The notes: generated from the letters alone by a model not told the origin. A DNA stretch of 43,436 nucleotides from Firmicutes bacterium UBA3553 (GCA_002381185.1 DFOA01000001.1:1-43436); one strand, 5' to 3'. Numbered from the stretch's first letter, positions 1-8,484 are shown. Made by a program: numbers and translations.

Positions 1-440
1 ATGCTGTTTTATTGTCAATGTGCTTGCCGTCTCTTGGGACAGCTTGACTAGTCTATCACATCTTGTCGATGTTGTCAACTGGTATTTTTTTCTTTTTTCC
101 TATCTCTTAGAGACAGGAATATTAGTTTACCATACTTAATTTTCATTGTCAAGAACTTTTTTAAATTATTTTTTTCTCGACCACTGCCCTTTGAGACAGC
201 TTTGCTAGTATATCAGTTCCATTTGACTTTGTCAAGAACTTTTTTTCTGTCTTTCAAGTATCTTTATTGTCTTACTGTTTTCTATCAGTTTCGACAGCTT
301 TGTTAGTCTATCACAATTATATGTAGTTGTCAACTAGTTTTTTTACTTGTTTTTCAACTGATTTTTACATTTACTTCTTAAAACCCGAAGCACTTTTATA
401 TTGTAGCTCAAATCATTATCTATGTCAATCCCCAATTTCT
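1..440. repeat. degenerate tandem repeats in a gene-free region
   Basis: No gene is seen in 1-522. The stretch holds four diverged copies of a unit that starts with GACAGCTTTGNTAGTNTATCA and ends with TTGTCAAST followed by a T-rich run. Unit starts are near 38, 112, 195 and 293, so spacing grows from about 74 to 98 bases. TTGTCAA blocks lie near 72, 147, 229 and 327; another TTGTCAA near 13 suggests a further unit cut by the window edge. The role is unknown. From memory, similar AT-rich arrays flank rRNA operons in Clostridia, but no rRNA is visible here, so that link is inference. Confidence 0.6.
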
Positions 441-469
441 ATTTTATAATATTTTTTATTATATAAAGA

Positions 470-514
470 ATAACCCTATTTTTTCTTCCTTAATTGTCGA
501 AAAAATAGGGTTAT
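470..514 (-). terminator. hairpin downstream of the TPR gene
   Basis: A perfect 16-bp inverted repeat (470-485 with 499-514, 13-base loop) lies just beyond the TPR stop codon. Both arms contain a run of A/T next to CCCTAT, and the minus-strand exit is T-rich. It probably ends the three-gene operon that starts at 4263. Confidence 0.65.
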
Positions 515-522
515 GGTTATCA

Positions 523-1656
523 TTATTTGTCTAATTCTGCTTTTATGCTCAGAGCTACCGGATCGGCAGGATTAATTTTTAATGCTGTATGAATATCTTC
601 CATTGCTCTGTCTAATTGATTATTGTACATATATGCTACGGCACGGTTGCAGAACACTTCGCAATTACCGGGTTCTATGTTCAATAAATCTGTAAACAGC
701 TCCGCCGCTTCCACATACTTACCCCTGCACAGTTTGCATAATCCAAGTTCATTAAGAGCGTCCTTCTGTTCTTCTTCTAATTTTAATACATTTTCAAAAT
801 ATGTTTCAGCTATATCGTATTGCTCTAGCATTCTGTATGCAAGTCCTATGAAGAACAATAAATTCCACCAGCCTCCAAGTTCCTTGACTAAAGGAAGAAG
901 CAAGTCCAAACCTTCCTCAGGTTTTTCTTTCAATATAAGATTATATCCTTTTTCAAAATCAACATACGGCCTAAGCTGAATCAATTCGTTTCTAATTTCA
1001 TCTATTCTTAAAACATCATCATCTATTAACTGATGTTTGTTCCAAGTAAGCTCTGCCTTCACATACTGCTGACTTCTTTTATAATAAAATCCAAGCTTAT
1101 AGTATGCAAGTGCAAATTTATCATCATAATCCAGACATTTTTCAAAATATTTGTTTGCTTCCTCCAGGAAGTACTGACCTTTTTCTTCTCTGCCTTCATC
1201 ATTGTGCTTCAATCCCATTTTCTCCAAAGCAGAAGCATAGACAAAACAGCTTTTCTCATTTTCTTCTAAATTTACTAATGCCTTTCCGTATACCACCCCG
1301 TCCTCGCATTCATTTTCGTCAAATTTATTTATGCAGTATACAATATAGGGCTTAATATCAAAATTAAGCTCTTCAAGCATCTTTTCGTATTCTGTTAAAA
1401 ATCCAAAATTAACATCTGATCCTATTATATATATAATTCCGTCTATGATATTGTTTAAAGTTATTCCATCCATTTCATTCTGCTTTTTAATGTCTTCTAA
1501 CAGTTTCTGAACTCTTACTGGTACAGGAAGTTCTTTGTCTGTTGTAAAAATCCTATCTTTGAACTTTATTGAAGCTCCTTTTTTTAGGGAAATAAATGAA
1601 ATGTCATTTCTTTTTTTTTCATAAAACTCTTCAAAATATTTATCCTTTTTGTTCAT
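523..1656 (-). CDS. tetratricopeptide repeat protein
   Basis: Protein of 377 residues with TPR helices in the second half: about 181-205 (ALAYYKLGFYY), 264-297, 298-331 (ALNELGLCKLCRGKYVEAAE) and 332-365. The pattern of small and aromatic residues fits TPR or Sel1-type scaffolds. The first 150 residues have no motif I recognise. There is no signal peptide, so it is probably cytosolic. The ATG is preceded by AGGAGAGGAATT and overlaps the end of the radical SAM gene by 17 bases, so the two are translationally coupled. It is the last gene of an operon of unknown gene, radical SAM gene, TPR gene. A TPR scaffold next to a radical SAM enzyme may bind its protein substrate or partner; this is inference. 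Substrate and function are unknown. Confidence 0.8.
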   Translation of the reverse strand: MNKKDKYFEEFYEKKRNDISFISLKKGASIKFKDRIFTTDKELPVPVRVQKLLEDIKKQNEMDGITLNNIIDGIIYIIGSDVNFGFLTEYEKMLEELNFDIKPYIVYCINKFDENECEDGVVYGKALVNLEENEKSCFVYASALEKMGLKHNDEGREEKGQYFLEEANKYFEKCLDYDDKFALAYYKLGFYYKRSQQYVKAELTWNKHQLIDDDVLRIDEIRNELIQLRPYVDFEKGYNLILKEKPEEGLDLLLPLVKELGGWWNLLFFIGLAYRMLEQYDIAETYFENVLKLEEEQKDALNELGLCKLCRGKYVEAAELFTDLLNIEPGNCEVFCNRAVAYMYNNQLDRAMEDIHTALKINPADPVALSIKAELDK

Positions 1657-3394
1657 AATTCCTCTCCTCTAAAAAATCATTTATTATATGCGTCCTGCAC
1701 CTGTTAAATATATTTTCCTTATCATTATAAATAAACAGTACCGCATTGTTTTCAATATCAACTATTCTGAACTCATTTACGATTTTATCATGCTTGCCTG
1801 CATTCTTGAAATATATATCTTTAAACTCAATGTCATTTGATAAAGACCTTTTTATTGATTTATATTTATCTTCTGCTTCTTTGTTTAAATAGTCGGGCAG
1901 TTCTTCAAATTGGTTGTTAAATACATAATCATATCTTAAACACCATATAAATTCTTCAGTCATTTTATTATTGTATTTTATATAATCAAACAATATTTTG
2001 TAAAGTTTCTTTCTGCTGTGGGACATTTTGTACAAATCATTTTGCTGCCAGTAAAAACTTAAATGTTCATAAAGTTCAAATGCTGATTCAGAGAATAAAT
2101 TTATTAATATATACTCAAGAGATTTTTCAAAATATTTTTCATTATAATATTTATCTACTAATTCCTCAATGTTCTTAAGCTTTAATAACTCATCAACTGA
2201 AATATATTTTGTGCATATAACTTCATAAGGGGATACATTTCTGTACTTGATTCCATGTTTTACTATATCATCGTAAATTTTTGTTCCTTTTAAAACTTTT
2301 AAAAATCCAAGCTGTATTTTTTCCGCATGAAGATTGTGAATCCCATCGAAGGATTTTTTGAATGTATAGTAATCTTCATATGGGAGTCCTGCAATTAAAT
2401 CAAGATGGACATGAATATTTTTACCACTTAAAATCACTTCAATTACTTTATACAGTTTTTCAATATTCATATGCCTGTTTATTTCAGCCAGAGTCAATTC
2501 ATTTAAAGATTGAACTCCTATTTCAAACTGGAACATATTGACAGGAAGTTTGTTTATGTAGCTTAAGAACTCATCATTTATTATATCAGCTGTAATTTCA
2601 AAATGAATTGTCATGTTATTTTTGTTATGTTCAACTATGAAGTTCATTATCTCCATGGATCTTTTGTAATCTGCATTGAAGGTTCTGTCTACAAACTTAA
2701 TTTGTCTTGCTTTTGTATTTAAAAGTAATGATAAATCTCTTTTAACTCTGTCTATTGAAAATGTCCTCATTTTTTTCTCAATGGATGACATGCAAAAGCT
2801 GCAGCAGAAAGGGCATCCTCTGGAAGATTCATAATAAATGATTTTATCCTCAAAATTATCATTTTCTTCGTAAGGATAATTTATGAGGTCTAAATTCAAA
2901 ATAGGTTCTCTGTGCTGATTTATTACAATCTCGCTCTTATCACCTTTATCGCTGTATCTGAATGCAAGCCCTTTAATTCTATTAAAATCTGGCTGCTCCT
3001 TTATGAATTCATTTATAAATTCTTTGAATGTCAGTTCTCCTTCACCAAAAATTACATAGTCAACAAAAGATTCGTTTTTCATGAATTTTTCTATTTCAAA
3101 TGAAACCTCCGGGCCGCCGCATAGAATTTTAATGTTCTTTTTTGCTTCCTTTATTATGTATGCTAATTCTTTAATGTATTCTATGTTCCACACATAGGTT
3201 GAAAAACATATTAAATCCGAATTTGCAGAAAATATTTCACCAAGTATGTATTCTTGTTTTTGATTAATGGTAAACTCTTTTATCTCAATGTCAAAATCTT
3301 CAGAACCATTATCATTGCAGAACTTTTTTAAATATCTTACTGCAAGATTGGCATGAATAAACTTTGAATCAAGAGTTACAAGCAAAATTTTCAT
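1640..3394 (-). CDS. B12-binding domain radical SAM protein (DUF4080 type)
   Basis: Protein of 584 residues. The start (KILLVTLDS) and the region to about 140 look like a cobalamin-binding Rossmann domain, with LCGGPEVSFE near 91-100. The radical SAM core follows, with CxxxCxxC at Cys194, Cys198 and Cys201 after SRG, which should hold a 4Fe-4S cluster and cleave S-adenosylmethionine. The C-terminal 200 residues match the DUF4080 style found in clostridial members. The substrate is unknown. Start chosen at the ATG after AAGGTGAGTAT; it overlaps the upstream gene by four bases (ATGA), which is typical of tight coupling. The family is known to be widespread in anaerobes, but I know of no characterised member. 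Confidence is high for the fold and low for the role. Confidence 0.88.
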   Translation of the reverse strand: MKILLVTLDSKFIHANLAVRYLKKFCNDNGSEDFDIEIKEFTINQKQEYILGEIFSANSDLICFSTYVWNIEYIKELAYIIKEAKKNIKILCGGPEVSFEIEKFMKNESFVDYVIFGEGELTFKEFINEFIKEQPDFNRIKGLAFRYSDKGDKSEIVINQHREPILNLDLINYPYEENDNFEDKIIYYESSRGCPFCCSFCMSSIEKKMRTFSIDRVKRDLSLLLNTKARQIKFVDRTFNADYKRSMEIMNFIVEHNKNNMTIHFEITADIINDEFLSYINKLPVNMFQFEIGVQSLNELTLAEINRHMNIEKLYKVIEVILSGKNIHVHLDLIAGLPYEDYYTFKKSFDGIHNLHAEKIQLGFLKVLKGTKIYDDIVKHGIKYRNVSPYEVICTKYISVDELLKLKNIEELVDKYYNEKYFEKSLEYILINLFSESAFELYEHLSFYWQQNDLYKMSHSRKKLYKILFDYIKYNNKMTEEFIWCLRYDYVFNNQFEELPDYLNKEAEDKYKSIKRSLSNDIEFKDIYFKNAGKHDKIVNEFRIVDIENNAVLFIYNDKENIFNRCRTHIINDFLEERNYEQKG

Positions 3395-4263
3395 ATACTC
3401 ACCTTTATTAGTCCTGATTTGTTTCTAATCAGGACTTCCTTTTCTCCTCTTTTTATCACCGTGCACCTGCCTAGAAGCGGATGGCTGAATGAAGAACGTT
3501 TCAGAAATTCTTTGAATTCAGGCACGTCATTCTGGGATATTTTAAGTTTTTCGGGATTTATTATGCCTTTACGAAGCTTAAATAAATATGAAGAAAAGCT
3601 GGACAATACAGTTTCGTTTATCATTTCTGAATTTTCTTTTCTTTCATTATATATATAGTTAAGCGATTTAAATTTCTTTTTTAAATCGTCTGTTATCAAT
3701 TCATGTTTAGAAAGCATTTTGATTCTTTCTTTTTCAAATTCTATTAAATTGATTTTATTTATACAAATATCATTGTTATTTGAAAAATTTTTGAGAGAAA
3801 AATTTATAAGTCTTTCCTTTGTTATTTCTTCTGTACTATCTATATCTTTATTATCCAGATATTCGTTAATTACAGATGATATAAGAATTGTATTTAAAAT
3901 TGTATTTTTGTTTACCGAATAAAATGACGCTGCTTTTAATGCTTCATTTAATAAATTATCCCACTCCGTATTAGCTGTTATTACAGGGATAATTTTAAAT
4001 TCCAGCAACATATCTTCTTTTTCAGATGGTTTTTTATTATTAAAATAATATTCTAAAATATCATCATGTCCATTTTTATAATATTTAAACAGTTCAATTT
4101 CTTTTTCATACCTAGTTACATCATACATACATCCAATATTATCCTCGTAGGGCATCAGAGACTTTGCCGCTATTAAGAATAATTGAAGCCCAATATCCGG
4201 TAATTTGTCACCTGCATTGTCTTCATAACAATATTTAAGCAGATTTTGTATTCTCGACAGCAT
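3391..4263 (-). CDS. hypothetical protein, first gene of the radical SAM operon
   Basis: I do not recognise this 290-residue protein. It is rich in Lys, Glu, Asn and Ile, with mostly helical character and no signal peptide or membrane segment. The last 30 residues (GRCTVIKRGEKEVLIRNKSG) look like a small beta structure. ATG follows AAGGAG at a good distance. The gene is coupled to the B12-radical SAM gene by a four-base overlap, so the two are likely made together; a partner or substrate-recognition role for the radical SAM enzyme is inference. A hairpin with a T-rich exit sits 30-70 bases upstream and may attenuate transcription into it. Confidence 0.7.
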   Translation of the reverse strand: MLSRIQNLLKYCYEDNAGDKLPDIGLQLFLIAAKSLMPYEDNIGCMYDVTRYEKEIELFKYYKNGHDDILEYYFNNKKPSEKEDMLLEFKIIPVITANTEWDNLLNEALKAASFYSVNKNTILNTILISSVINEYLDNKDIDSTEEITKERLINFSLKNFSNNNDICINKINLIEFEKERIKMLSKHELITDDLKKKFKSLNYIYNERKENSEMINETVLSSFSSYLFKLRKGIINPEKLKISQNDVPEFKEFLKRSSFSHPLLGRCTVIKRGEKEVLIRNKSGLIKVSI

Positions 4264-4291
4264 ATTTGCTCCTTACTCTCAGTCTTGTTCA

Positions 4292-4331
4292 CCAAAATAA
4301 AATAGAATCTCAGCTAAACCGTGATTCTATT
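4292..4331 (-). terminator. hairpin with T-rich exit before the unknown gene
   Basis: AATAGAATC at 4301-4309 pairs with GATTCTATT at 4323-4331; on the minus strand the stem is followed by TTTATTTT. It could end transcription from the transglycosylase gene or act as an attenuator in the leader of the gene starting at 4263. A possible -10 (TATAAT) lies just upstream on the minus strand. Confidence 0.5.
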
Positions 4332-4355
4332 ATACATTCTATTTATAAAATATTA

Positions 4356-4475
4356 AAGCTAAACTTCATTTTCATTATGAAGTGTTTTTTTCATAATGGA
4401 AATGTTAGTTTAACTTATCCTGTGGATAAAGCTAAACTTTAATCCTATTATGAGGTGTTTTTTTGCATTATGATT
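4356..4475. repeat. two-copy direct repeat with hairpins
   Basis: A unit starting AAGCTAAACTT and continuing through ATTATGARGTGTTTTTTT occurs at about 4356-4398 and again at about 4429-4475, roughly 73 bases apart; a third AGCTAAAC is at 4312. Between them AGTTTAACTTATCC (from 4407) pairs with GGATAAAGCTAAACT, and CATTATGA/TCATAATG flanks the first T run. The second copy runs into the stop-proximal end of the transglycosylase gene. Confidence 0.55.
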
Positions 4476-5118
4476 TCTGGCTGAACTTGTGGAAATCTTC
4501 TTTATACTCTTGTGCAAATCGCAGCACCTTCGCAGAATAATCACTGACAGCTGAATTATTGCTTTCAATGTACTCGTTCAATCCTTGCTGACCTCTGTTG
4601 TAAGCAGTCAATACCTTATGGATATCATTTTCGTATATATTCATCAAGTACGATATTTGAGTGATGGTCAGTTTTAAATTGTACCTTGCATCAAACAGCT
4701 TGTCAGGATCATAGACATAACCTAAATTCTCGGCAACAGGTCTTGCCGTATTATCCATCAGCTGACCCAGACCCCTTTCTCCTGCCGCACCTTTCGCGTT
4801 AGGATTAAAATCACTTTCTCTTTTTATAACACCCAATACTATGAATGGGTCTATATTTTTTGTTTTACTTTCATTAACAATAAATTCACAGTCGCTATAG
4901 TCAAGATTAGTTAATCTCTGTGTATATTCTATTAATTCCTTTTCTTCTAAAAATGAGTTTCTTAAGTCATATATTAATGCATCCCTTCTTACCACATCCG
5001 ACTTTAATTGGTAATTGGACAAATCTTCGGCCACAGCGGTCATGCTCAGATTAACCATCATAAAATATGACAGAAGGCACATTACAAGAAGTATCGTCAA
5101 GTACTTTTCATGTTTCAT
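4468..5118 (-). CDS. secreted lytic transglycosylase (SLT domain)
   Basis: Protein of 216 residues. An N-terminal hydrophobic segment of about 20 residues after MKHEK fits a signal peptide or anchor, so it acts outside the membrane on peptidoglycan. The catalytic domain runs from about 75 to 205: KRESDFNP carries the expected catalytic Glu, followed by GLGQLM and, near the end, TAYNRG, the three classic SLT/Slt70 motifs. The family cleaves the MurNAc-GlcNAc bond with formation of 1,6-anhydroMurNAc. ATG follows AAGGGGTGATGA. It is a single gene with its own promoter at 5146-5174. Length is normal for small clostridial members. It could serve wall turnover or spore cortex processing; the sequence does not decide. 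Confidence 0.9.
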   Translation of the reverse strand: MKHEKYLTILLVMCLLSYFMMVNLSMTAVAEDLSNYQLKSDVVRRDALIYDLRNSFLEEKELIEYTQRLTNLDYSDCEFIVNESKTKNIDPFIVLGVIKRESDFNPNAKGAAGERGLGQLMDNTARPVAENLGYVYDPDKLFDARYNLKLTITQISYLMNIYENDIHKVLTAYNRGQQGLNEYIESNNSAVSDYSAKVLRFAQEYKEDFHKFSQKS

Positions 5119-5145
5119 TTCATCACCCCTTATGTTTGTTAGTTA

Positions 5146-5174
5146 ATTATAAATTTGCTTCATTTTAAGGTCAA
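5146..5174 (-). promoter_or_regulatory. sigma-A promoter of the transglycosylase gene
   Basis: On the minus strand TTGACC and TATAAT are separated by 17 bases, about 28 bases before the start codon. Confidence 0.75.
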
Positions 5175-5234
5175 TGATGAAAGGTGACATGTATTGTTGA
5201 ATTTTAAGAGGTCTTGGCGACAGCGGCTACGTTC

Positions 5235-6941
5235 TTACATTCTTTCAGGTGTTTCCATTCCCAAAAGTTCCATACCCTTTTTCAATACTGCGTTGACAGC
5301 TTTTGTTAATAGAAGTCTCGCTTTTTTAACTTCAGGGTCATCTACAACAATAGGGCATTCATGATAGAAACGGTTAAATTCCTGTGCAAGACTAACGATG
5401 TATCTTGTTATGAAGAACGGCTCATATTTGTCATGAGCTCCAAGAACAGCCGCCTTAAATCCTTCAAGCTTCTTGATTACATTGAACGCTTCTTTATCTG
5501 TTAAAATCGAATAGTCAACATTATCGTCTAATTCTATTTCTCCCCTGCGTAAAAGGCTGCATGTTCTTGCATATGTGTATTGAACATACGGTCCTGTTTC
5601 GCCTTCAAAGCTCAGTGTTTTATCCCATGAGAATGTATAATCCTTGATTCTGTTGTTGAATAATTCCTGGAATATAACTGCTCCTATACCGACTTGTTTT
5701 GCTACTTCTTCCTTGTTTTCAAGATCAGAATTTCTTTCATTGATTATTTCCATTGTTTTCTCAATTGCTTTATTTAAAACATCCTCAAGGAAAACAACAC
5801 GGCCTTTACGGGTTGAAAGTACTCCGTCTTCAAGGCTTACTGTACCGAACATAACGTGTATGCAGTCATCTGCCCAGTCATATCCCATTAATTCAATGAT
5901 TTTTCTCCACTGTTCAAAGTGAAGTTTTTGAGGAGCACCAACAACGTAAATATTTTTGTAGAAATCATATGTTTTCTTTCTGTACATGGCGGCTGCAATG
6001 TCTCTTGTTACATAAAGAGTTGAGCCGTCACTTTTTTGAATAACAGCATCTGTCAGGCCATATTGCTGAAGTTCAACAATTTTAGCTCCTTCCGAATCTT
6101 TCAGAAGTCCTTTTTCTTCAAGTTCATTTAATACTCCAGGCATTTTATCCGAGTAAAAGCTTTCTCCTGCGTAAGAATCAAACTTTATATTAAGCATATC
6201 GTAAACTCTGTTGAATTCCTTCAAGCTTACTTCTCTGAACCAGATCCAAAGCTTCTGAGCCTCTTCGTTTCCGTTTTCCAATTCCTTGAACCAGTATCTT
6301 GCTTCTTCCTGATATTCAGGATGTGTTTCAATTTCCTGGTTGTATCGAACGTATAATTTCAATAATTCCTGAATAGGATTTTTTTCTATAGCCTCTACAA
6401 CTTCGGGACTTCCCCATTTTTTGTATGCTGATATAAGCATTCCGAACTGAGTGCCGTAATCTCCCAAATGATTGATTGTTGTAGTGTTGTATCCTAAATA
6501 TTTATAAATTTTATATATTGAGTTTCCTATGATTGTAGTTCTTATGTGACCGATATGGAACGGCTTTGCAATGTTAGGAGAAGAAAACTCCACAATTACA
6601 TTTTTACCTGCACCAACATTTGTGCTTCCGTAGTTTTCTTTTTCTTTATAAGCTTGTTTCAATATTTTTTCTGCAAAATGTTTTTTATCCACGAAAAAGT
6701 TTACGTAAGGTCCCGCACTTTCGATTTTTTCAAATTCCTCTATTGCTCCGATTTTATCTGCTATTTCAGAAGCTATAACAGCAGGAGATTTTCTGTATTT
6801 TTTTGCGAATTTAAAACATGGTACGGCATAGTCGCCCATATCTTGACTGGGTGGTATCTCTATTAATGCGAGAGCATCATCCAGGGATAATTCATTTTCT
6901 ATTGATGTAAATAACTCAGCTACCTTTACTTTAAAATCCAT
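5235..6941 (-). CDS. argS: arginyl-tRNA synthetase
   Basis: Class I synthetase of 568 residues charging tRNA-Arg with arginine in the cytosol. The N-terminal domain (1-110) has the Arg-specific tRNA D-loop contact region. SPNIAKPFHIGHIRTT at 121-136 holds the HIGH motif at 129-132. The KMSKS site is degenerate (STRKGR), which is normal for ArgRS. The all-helical anticodon domain follows TGPYVQYTYAR, and the protein ends in PERM, close to the usual family ending. Length is typical. ATG is preceded by GGAGGATTTAG. Its own promoter is at 6992-7020, leaving a short leader of about 45 bases, so no T-box fits. It is followed by the separate transglycosylase gene. Confidence 0.97.
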   Translation of the reverse strand: MDFKVKVAELFTSIENELSLDDALALIEIPPSQDMGDYAVPCFKFAKKYRKSPAVIASEIADKIGAIEEFEKIESAGPYVNFFVDKKHFAEKILKQAYKEKENYGSTNVGAGKNVIVEFSSPNIAKPFHIGHIRTTIIGNSIYKIYKYLGYNTTTINHLGDYGTQFGMLISAYKKWGSPEVVEAIEKNPIQELLKLYVRYNQEIETHPEYQEEARYWFKELENGNEEAQKLWIWFREVSLKEFNRVYDMLNIKFDSYAGESFYSDKMPGVLNELEEKGLLKDSEGAKIVELQQYGLTDAVIQKSDGSTLYVTRDIAAAMYRKKTYDFYKNIYVVGAPQKLHFEQWRKIIELMGYDWADDCIHVMFGTVSLEDGVLSTRKGRVVFLEDVLNKAIEKTMEIINERNSDLENKEEVAKQVGIGAVIFQELFNNRIKDYTFSWDKTLSFEGETGPYVQYTYARTCSLLRRGEIELDDNVDYSILTDKEAFNVIKKLEGFKAAVLGAHDKYEPFFITRYIVSLAQEFNRFYHECPIVVDDPEVKKARLLLTKAVNAVLKKGMELLGMETPERM

Positions 6942-6991
6942 CTAAATCCTCCATAGGTATTCCCTGTTATGTTATATGTAATATTTTAGTT

Positions 6992-7020
6992 ATATTAACA
7001 CAGCCATATTTCAATGTCAA
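6992..7020 (-). promoter_or_regulatory. sigma-A promoter of argS
   Basis: Minus strand: TTGACA, 17-base spacer, TAATAT. It begins 15 bases past the stop codon of the GNAT gene, with no terminator between, so read-through from the GNAT gene is also possible. Confidence 0.85.
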
Positions 7021-7035
7021 GAACCTCGACAATCG

Positions 7036-8115
7036 TTACAGGTCCAGCTCGGTTTCACCGTCTCCCTGGGTTATATGCCATTTGTCGTGGCCTGTTATTT
7101 CCTCCAATGTAACCTTGTCAGAAAGTATGTTAGCAATCATCATATTATTTTTCGGAGGCTTTCTTGTTATCATAAAGCCATTGTTTAAAAGAACTCTTTT
7201 ATATTCGCCGTACAGCCCAGTGCCAATTACAACATATTCCAAGCCGTTATCATAACAGTATTTTGAAACTCTATTTGCCAATGCTTTTATGAATCTTTCA
7301 TTTGTTGGGTCTGTGAAGAATTCAACTGCAGAAGTCATTTTTGAACCGTTTGCAACAGAATTATGCAAAATTGAAAAACCTATGATTTCATTATTTAATT
7401 TAGCAAGTATTGTAACATAGTTAACGTCAGGTCTTTCATTGTATCTGTAATTGCAGTACTTATAATCTCTAACTAGAAGCACGTCATATTTTGATTTGTA
7501 TTTATCCCAGCATTTTTGGATACTCTGAGGCACCTTGTCAAGTACTTCAAATTTTATTTCCTTGTCCATCTGTCTGCTCAATTTGTTTTTCATGTATGCT
7601 GCATAAATTGAATTGCCAAGCGAAGCCAGAGGCTCTATTTTTATTCTTCTTTTCAGTATGTTTGTTATTAATATTGGCTTCACATACGCTTCCTTTTCAA
7701 ATAATGTTGGCCAGCCGAACCTTTGATATGCTGGATATGACTGATCATTTGCAAGGCCGATTACAACATCCACTCCGTCCTGAAGTCCTCTTTCACAGGA
7801 ATTTTGTGTCATCTGCCTGAAAATCCCCTGCTTCTTATAATCCGGATGAGTCATTGATTTAACCGAATGAGCGGTTAAAAGAGTTTTTCCGTTGACATAA
7901 AGCTCATTGGGCAGAAGACCGTCACAGCCTATTACTTTGTCACCTTCCTTTAACAAATACATCATGTTGCCTGATTTATTGTAAGGGTTTTTATCAAAAA
8001 GCCATTCATACATTTCTTTTTTGCTGTTTGTATTTTCTCCGAAAGAAATTACCGATAATTCTTCAAACGATTCAAAATCTCTATTCATATCTAATCTGAC
8101 TATTTTTCTTTCCAT
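7036..8115 (-). CDS. GNAT family N-acetyltransferase (Eis-like layout)
   Basis: Protein of 359 residues. The first 150 residues form a GNAT acetyl-CoA fold: VKSMTHPDYKKQGIFRQM is the motif-A region with the pyrophosphate-binding loop, followed by GLANDQSYPAYQRFGW, a hallmark of the Eis/acetyltransf_9 type. The C-terminal half looks like a second, diverged GNAT-like domain. The family transfers an acetyl group from acetyl-CoA to amines; the substrate is unknown. No signal or membrane segment is seen. ATG follows CGGAGGTAGC. It is transcribed from its own promoter (8169-8197), divergent from the ABC-F gene, and argS lies downstream. An aminoglycoside-modifying role as in Eis is possible but not supported by anything else here. 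Confidence 0.85.
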   Translation of the reverse strand: MERKIVRLDMNRDFESFEELSVISFGENTNSKKEMYEWLFDKNPYNKSGNMMYLLKEGDKVIGCDGLLPNELYVNGKTLLTAHSVKSMTHPDYKKQGIFRQMTQNSCERGLQDGVDVVIGLANDQSYPAYQRFGWPTLFEKEAYVKPILITNILKRRIKIEPLASLGNSIYAAYMKNKLSRQMDKEIKFEVLDKVPQSIQKCWDKYKSKYDVLLVRDYKYCNYRYNERPDVNYVTILAKLNNEIIGFSILHNSVANGSKMTSAVEFFTDPTNERFIKALANRVSKYCYDNGLEYVVIGTGLYGEYKRVLLNNGFMITRKPPKNNMMIANILSDKVTLEEITGHDKWHITQGDGETELDL

Positions 8116-8168
8116 GCTACCTCCGAATTATTCCTGATTTATCTTCTATTTTATGTATTTTATAATTT

Positions 8169-8197
8169 ATTATAATATTTACAGAATTAAATTGCAA
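8169..8197 (-). promoter_or_regulatory. promoter of the GNAT gene
   Basis: Minus strand: TTGCAA, 17-base spacer, TATAAT, with an AT-rich leader of about 50 bases before the ATG. Confidence 0.7.
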
Positions 8198-8243
8198 AAG
8201 TAATTTGAATTATAATTAAATTTTCGGAAAACATATTGAATGT

Positions 8244-8272
8244 TTGACATAAGAGCTTTTATCTTGTATACT
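8244..8272 (+). promoter_or_regulatory. sigma-A promoter of the ABC-F gene
   Basis: TTGACA, 17-base spacer, TATACT. It gives a transcript start near 8280 and an unusually long leader of about 205 bases before the chosen ATG at 8485. Confidence 0.85.
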
Positions 8273-8279
8273 TAAATAA

Positions 8280-8484
8280 AAAAAGAAAGGTAACGTTGGA
8301 ATGATTAGATAATTTGCTTTTAATTATGTAAATGAATATTTTAATGTCGATAGTTATTGGCGATTTATATAATGAGAGTAAATTAATTTCCATACCCTTT
8401 TTTGATACAATACATTAATTGATATATGCTATTGTTTTATTTGGTATTAATTTTCTCTCTGAAGATTTAAGGAGGGATTTTTTT
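8280..8484 (+). promoter_or_regulatory. long leader with short upstream ORFs, candidate attenuator
   Basis: This leader occupies most of a 369-base gap. It holds a three-codon ORF (ATG ATT AGA TAA, 8301-8312) with AAGAAAGG upstream, and a 28-codon ORF at 8332-8418 without a clear ribosome site. GAGAGTAAATTAAT near 8374 can pair with ATTAATTTTCTCTC near 8447 (13 of 14), closing a long stem that ends about ten bases before the AAGGAGGG site; ACAATA/TATTGT forms an inner stem. Ribosome-mediated attenuation is well known for ABC-F resistance genes. No classical terminator is evident, so control could be at translation. Confidence 0.5.

Noticed and set aside
4420..4428. TGTGGATAA, a perfect DnaA-box nonamer in reverse
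   Set aside because: Only one copy, inside the arm of a hairpin, with no cluster, dnaA or dnaN nearby; not evidence of an origin.
6942..7035. Possible T-box before argS
   Set aside because: The promoter leaves a leader of about 45 bases, too short for a T-box, and no specifier or antiterminator sequence is seen.
8419..8484. N-terminal extension of the ABC-F protein from a TTG at 8419
   Set aside because: No ribosome site before the TTG, and AAGGAGGG precedes the ATG at 8485, where the conserved family start (MSLISVNNLTF) begins.
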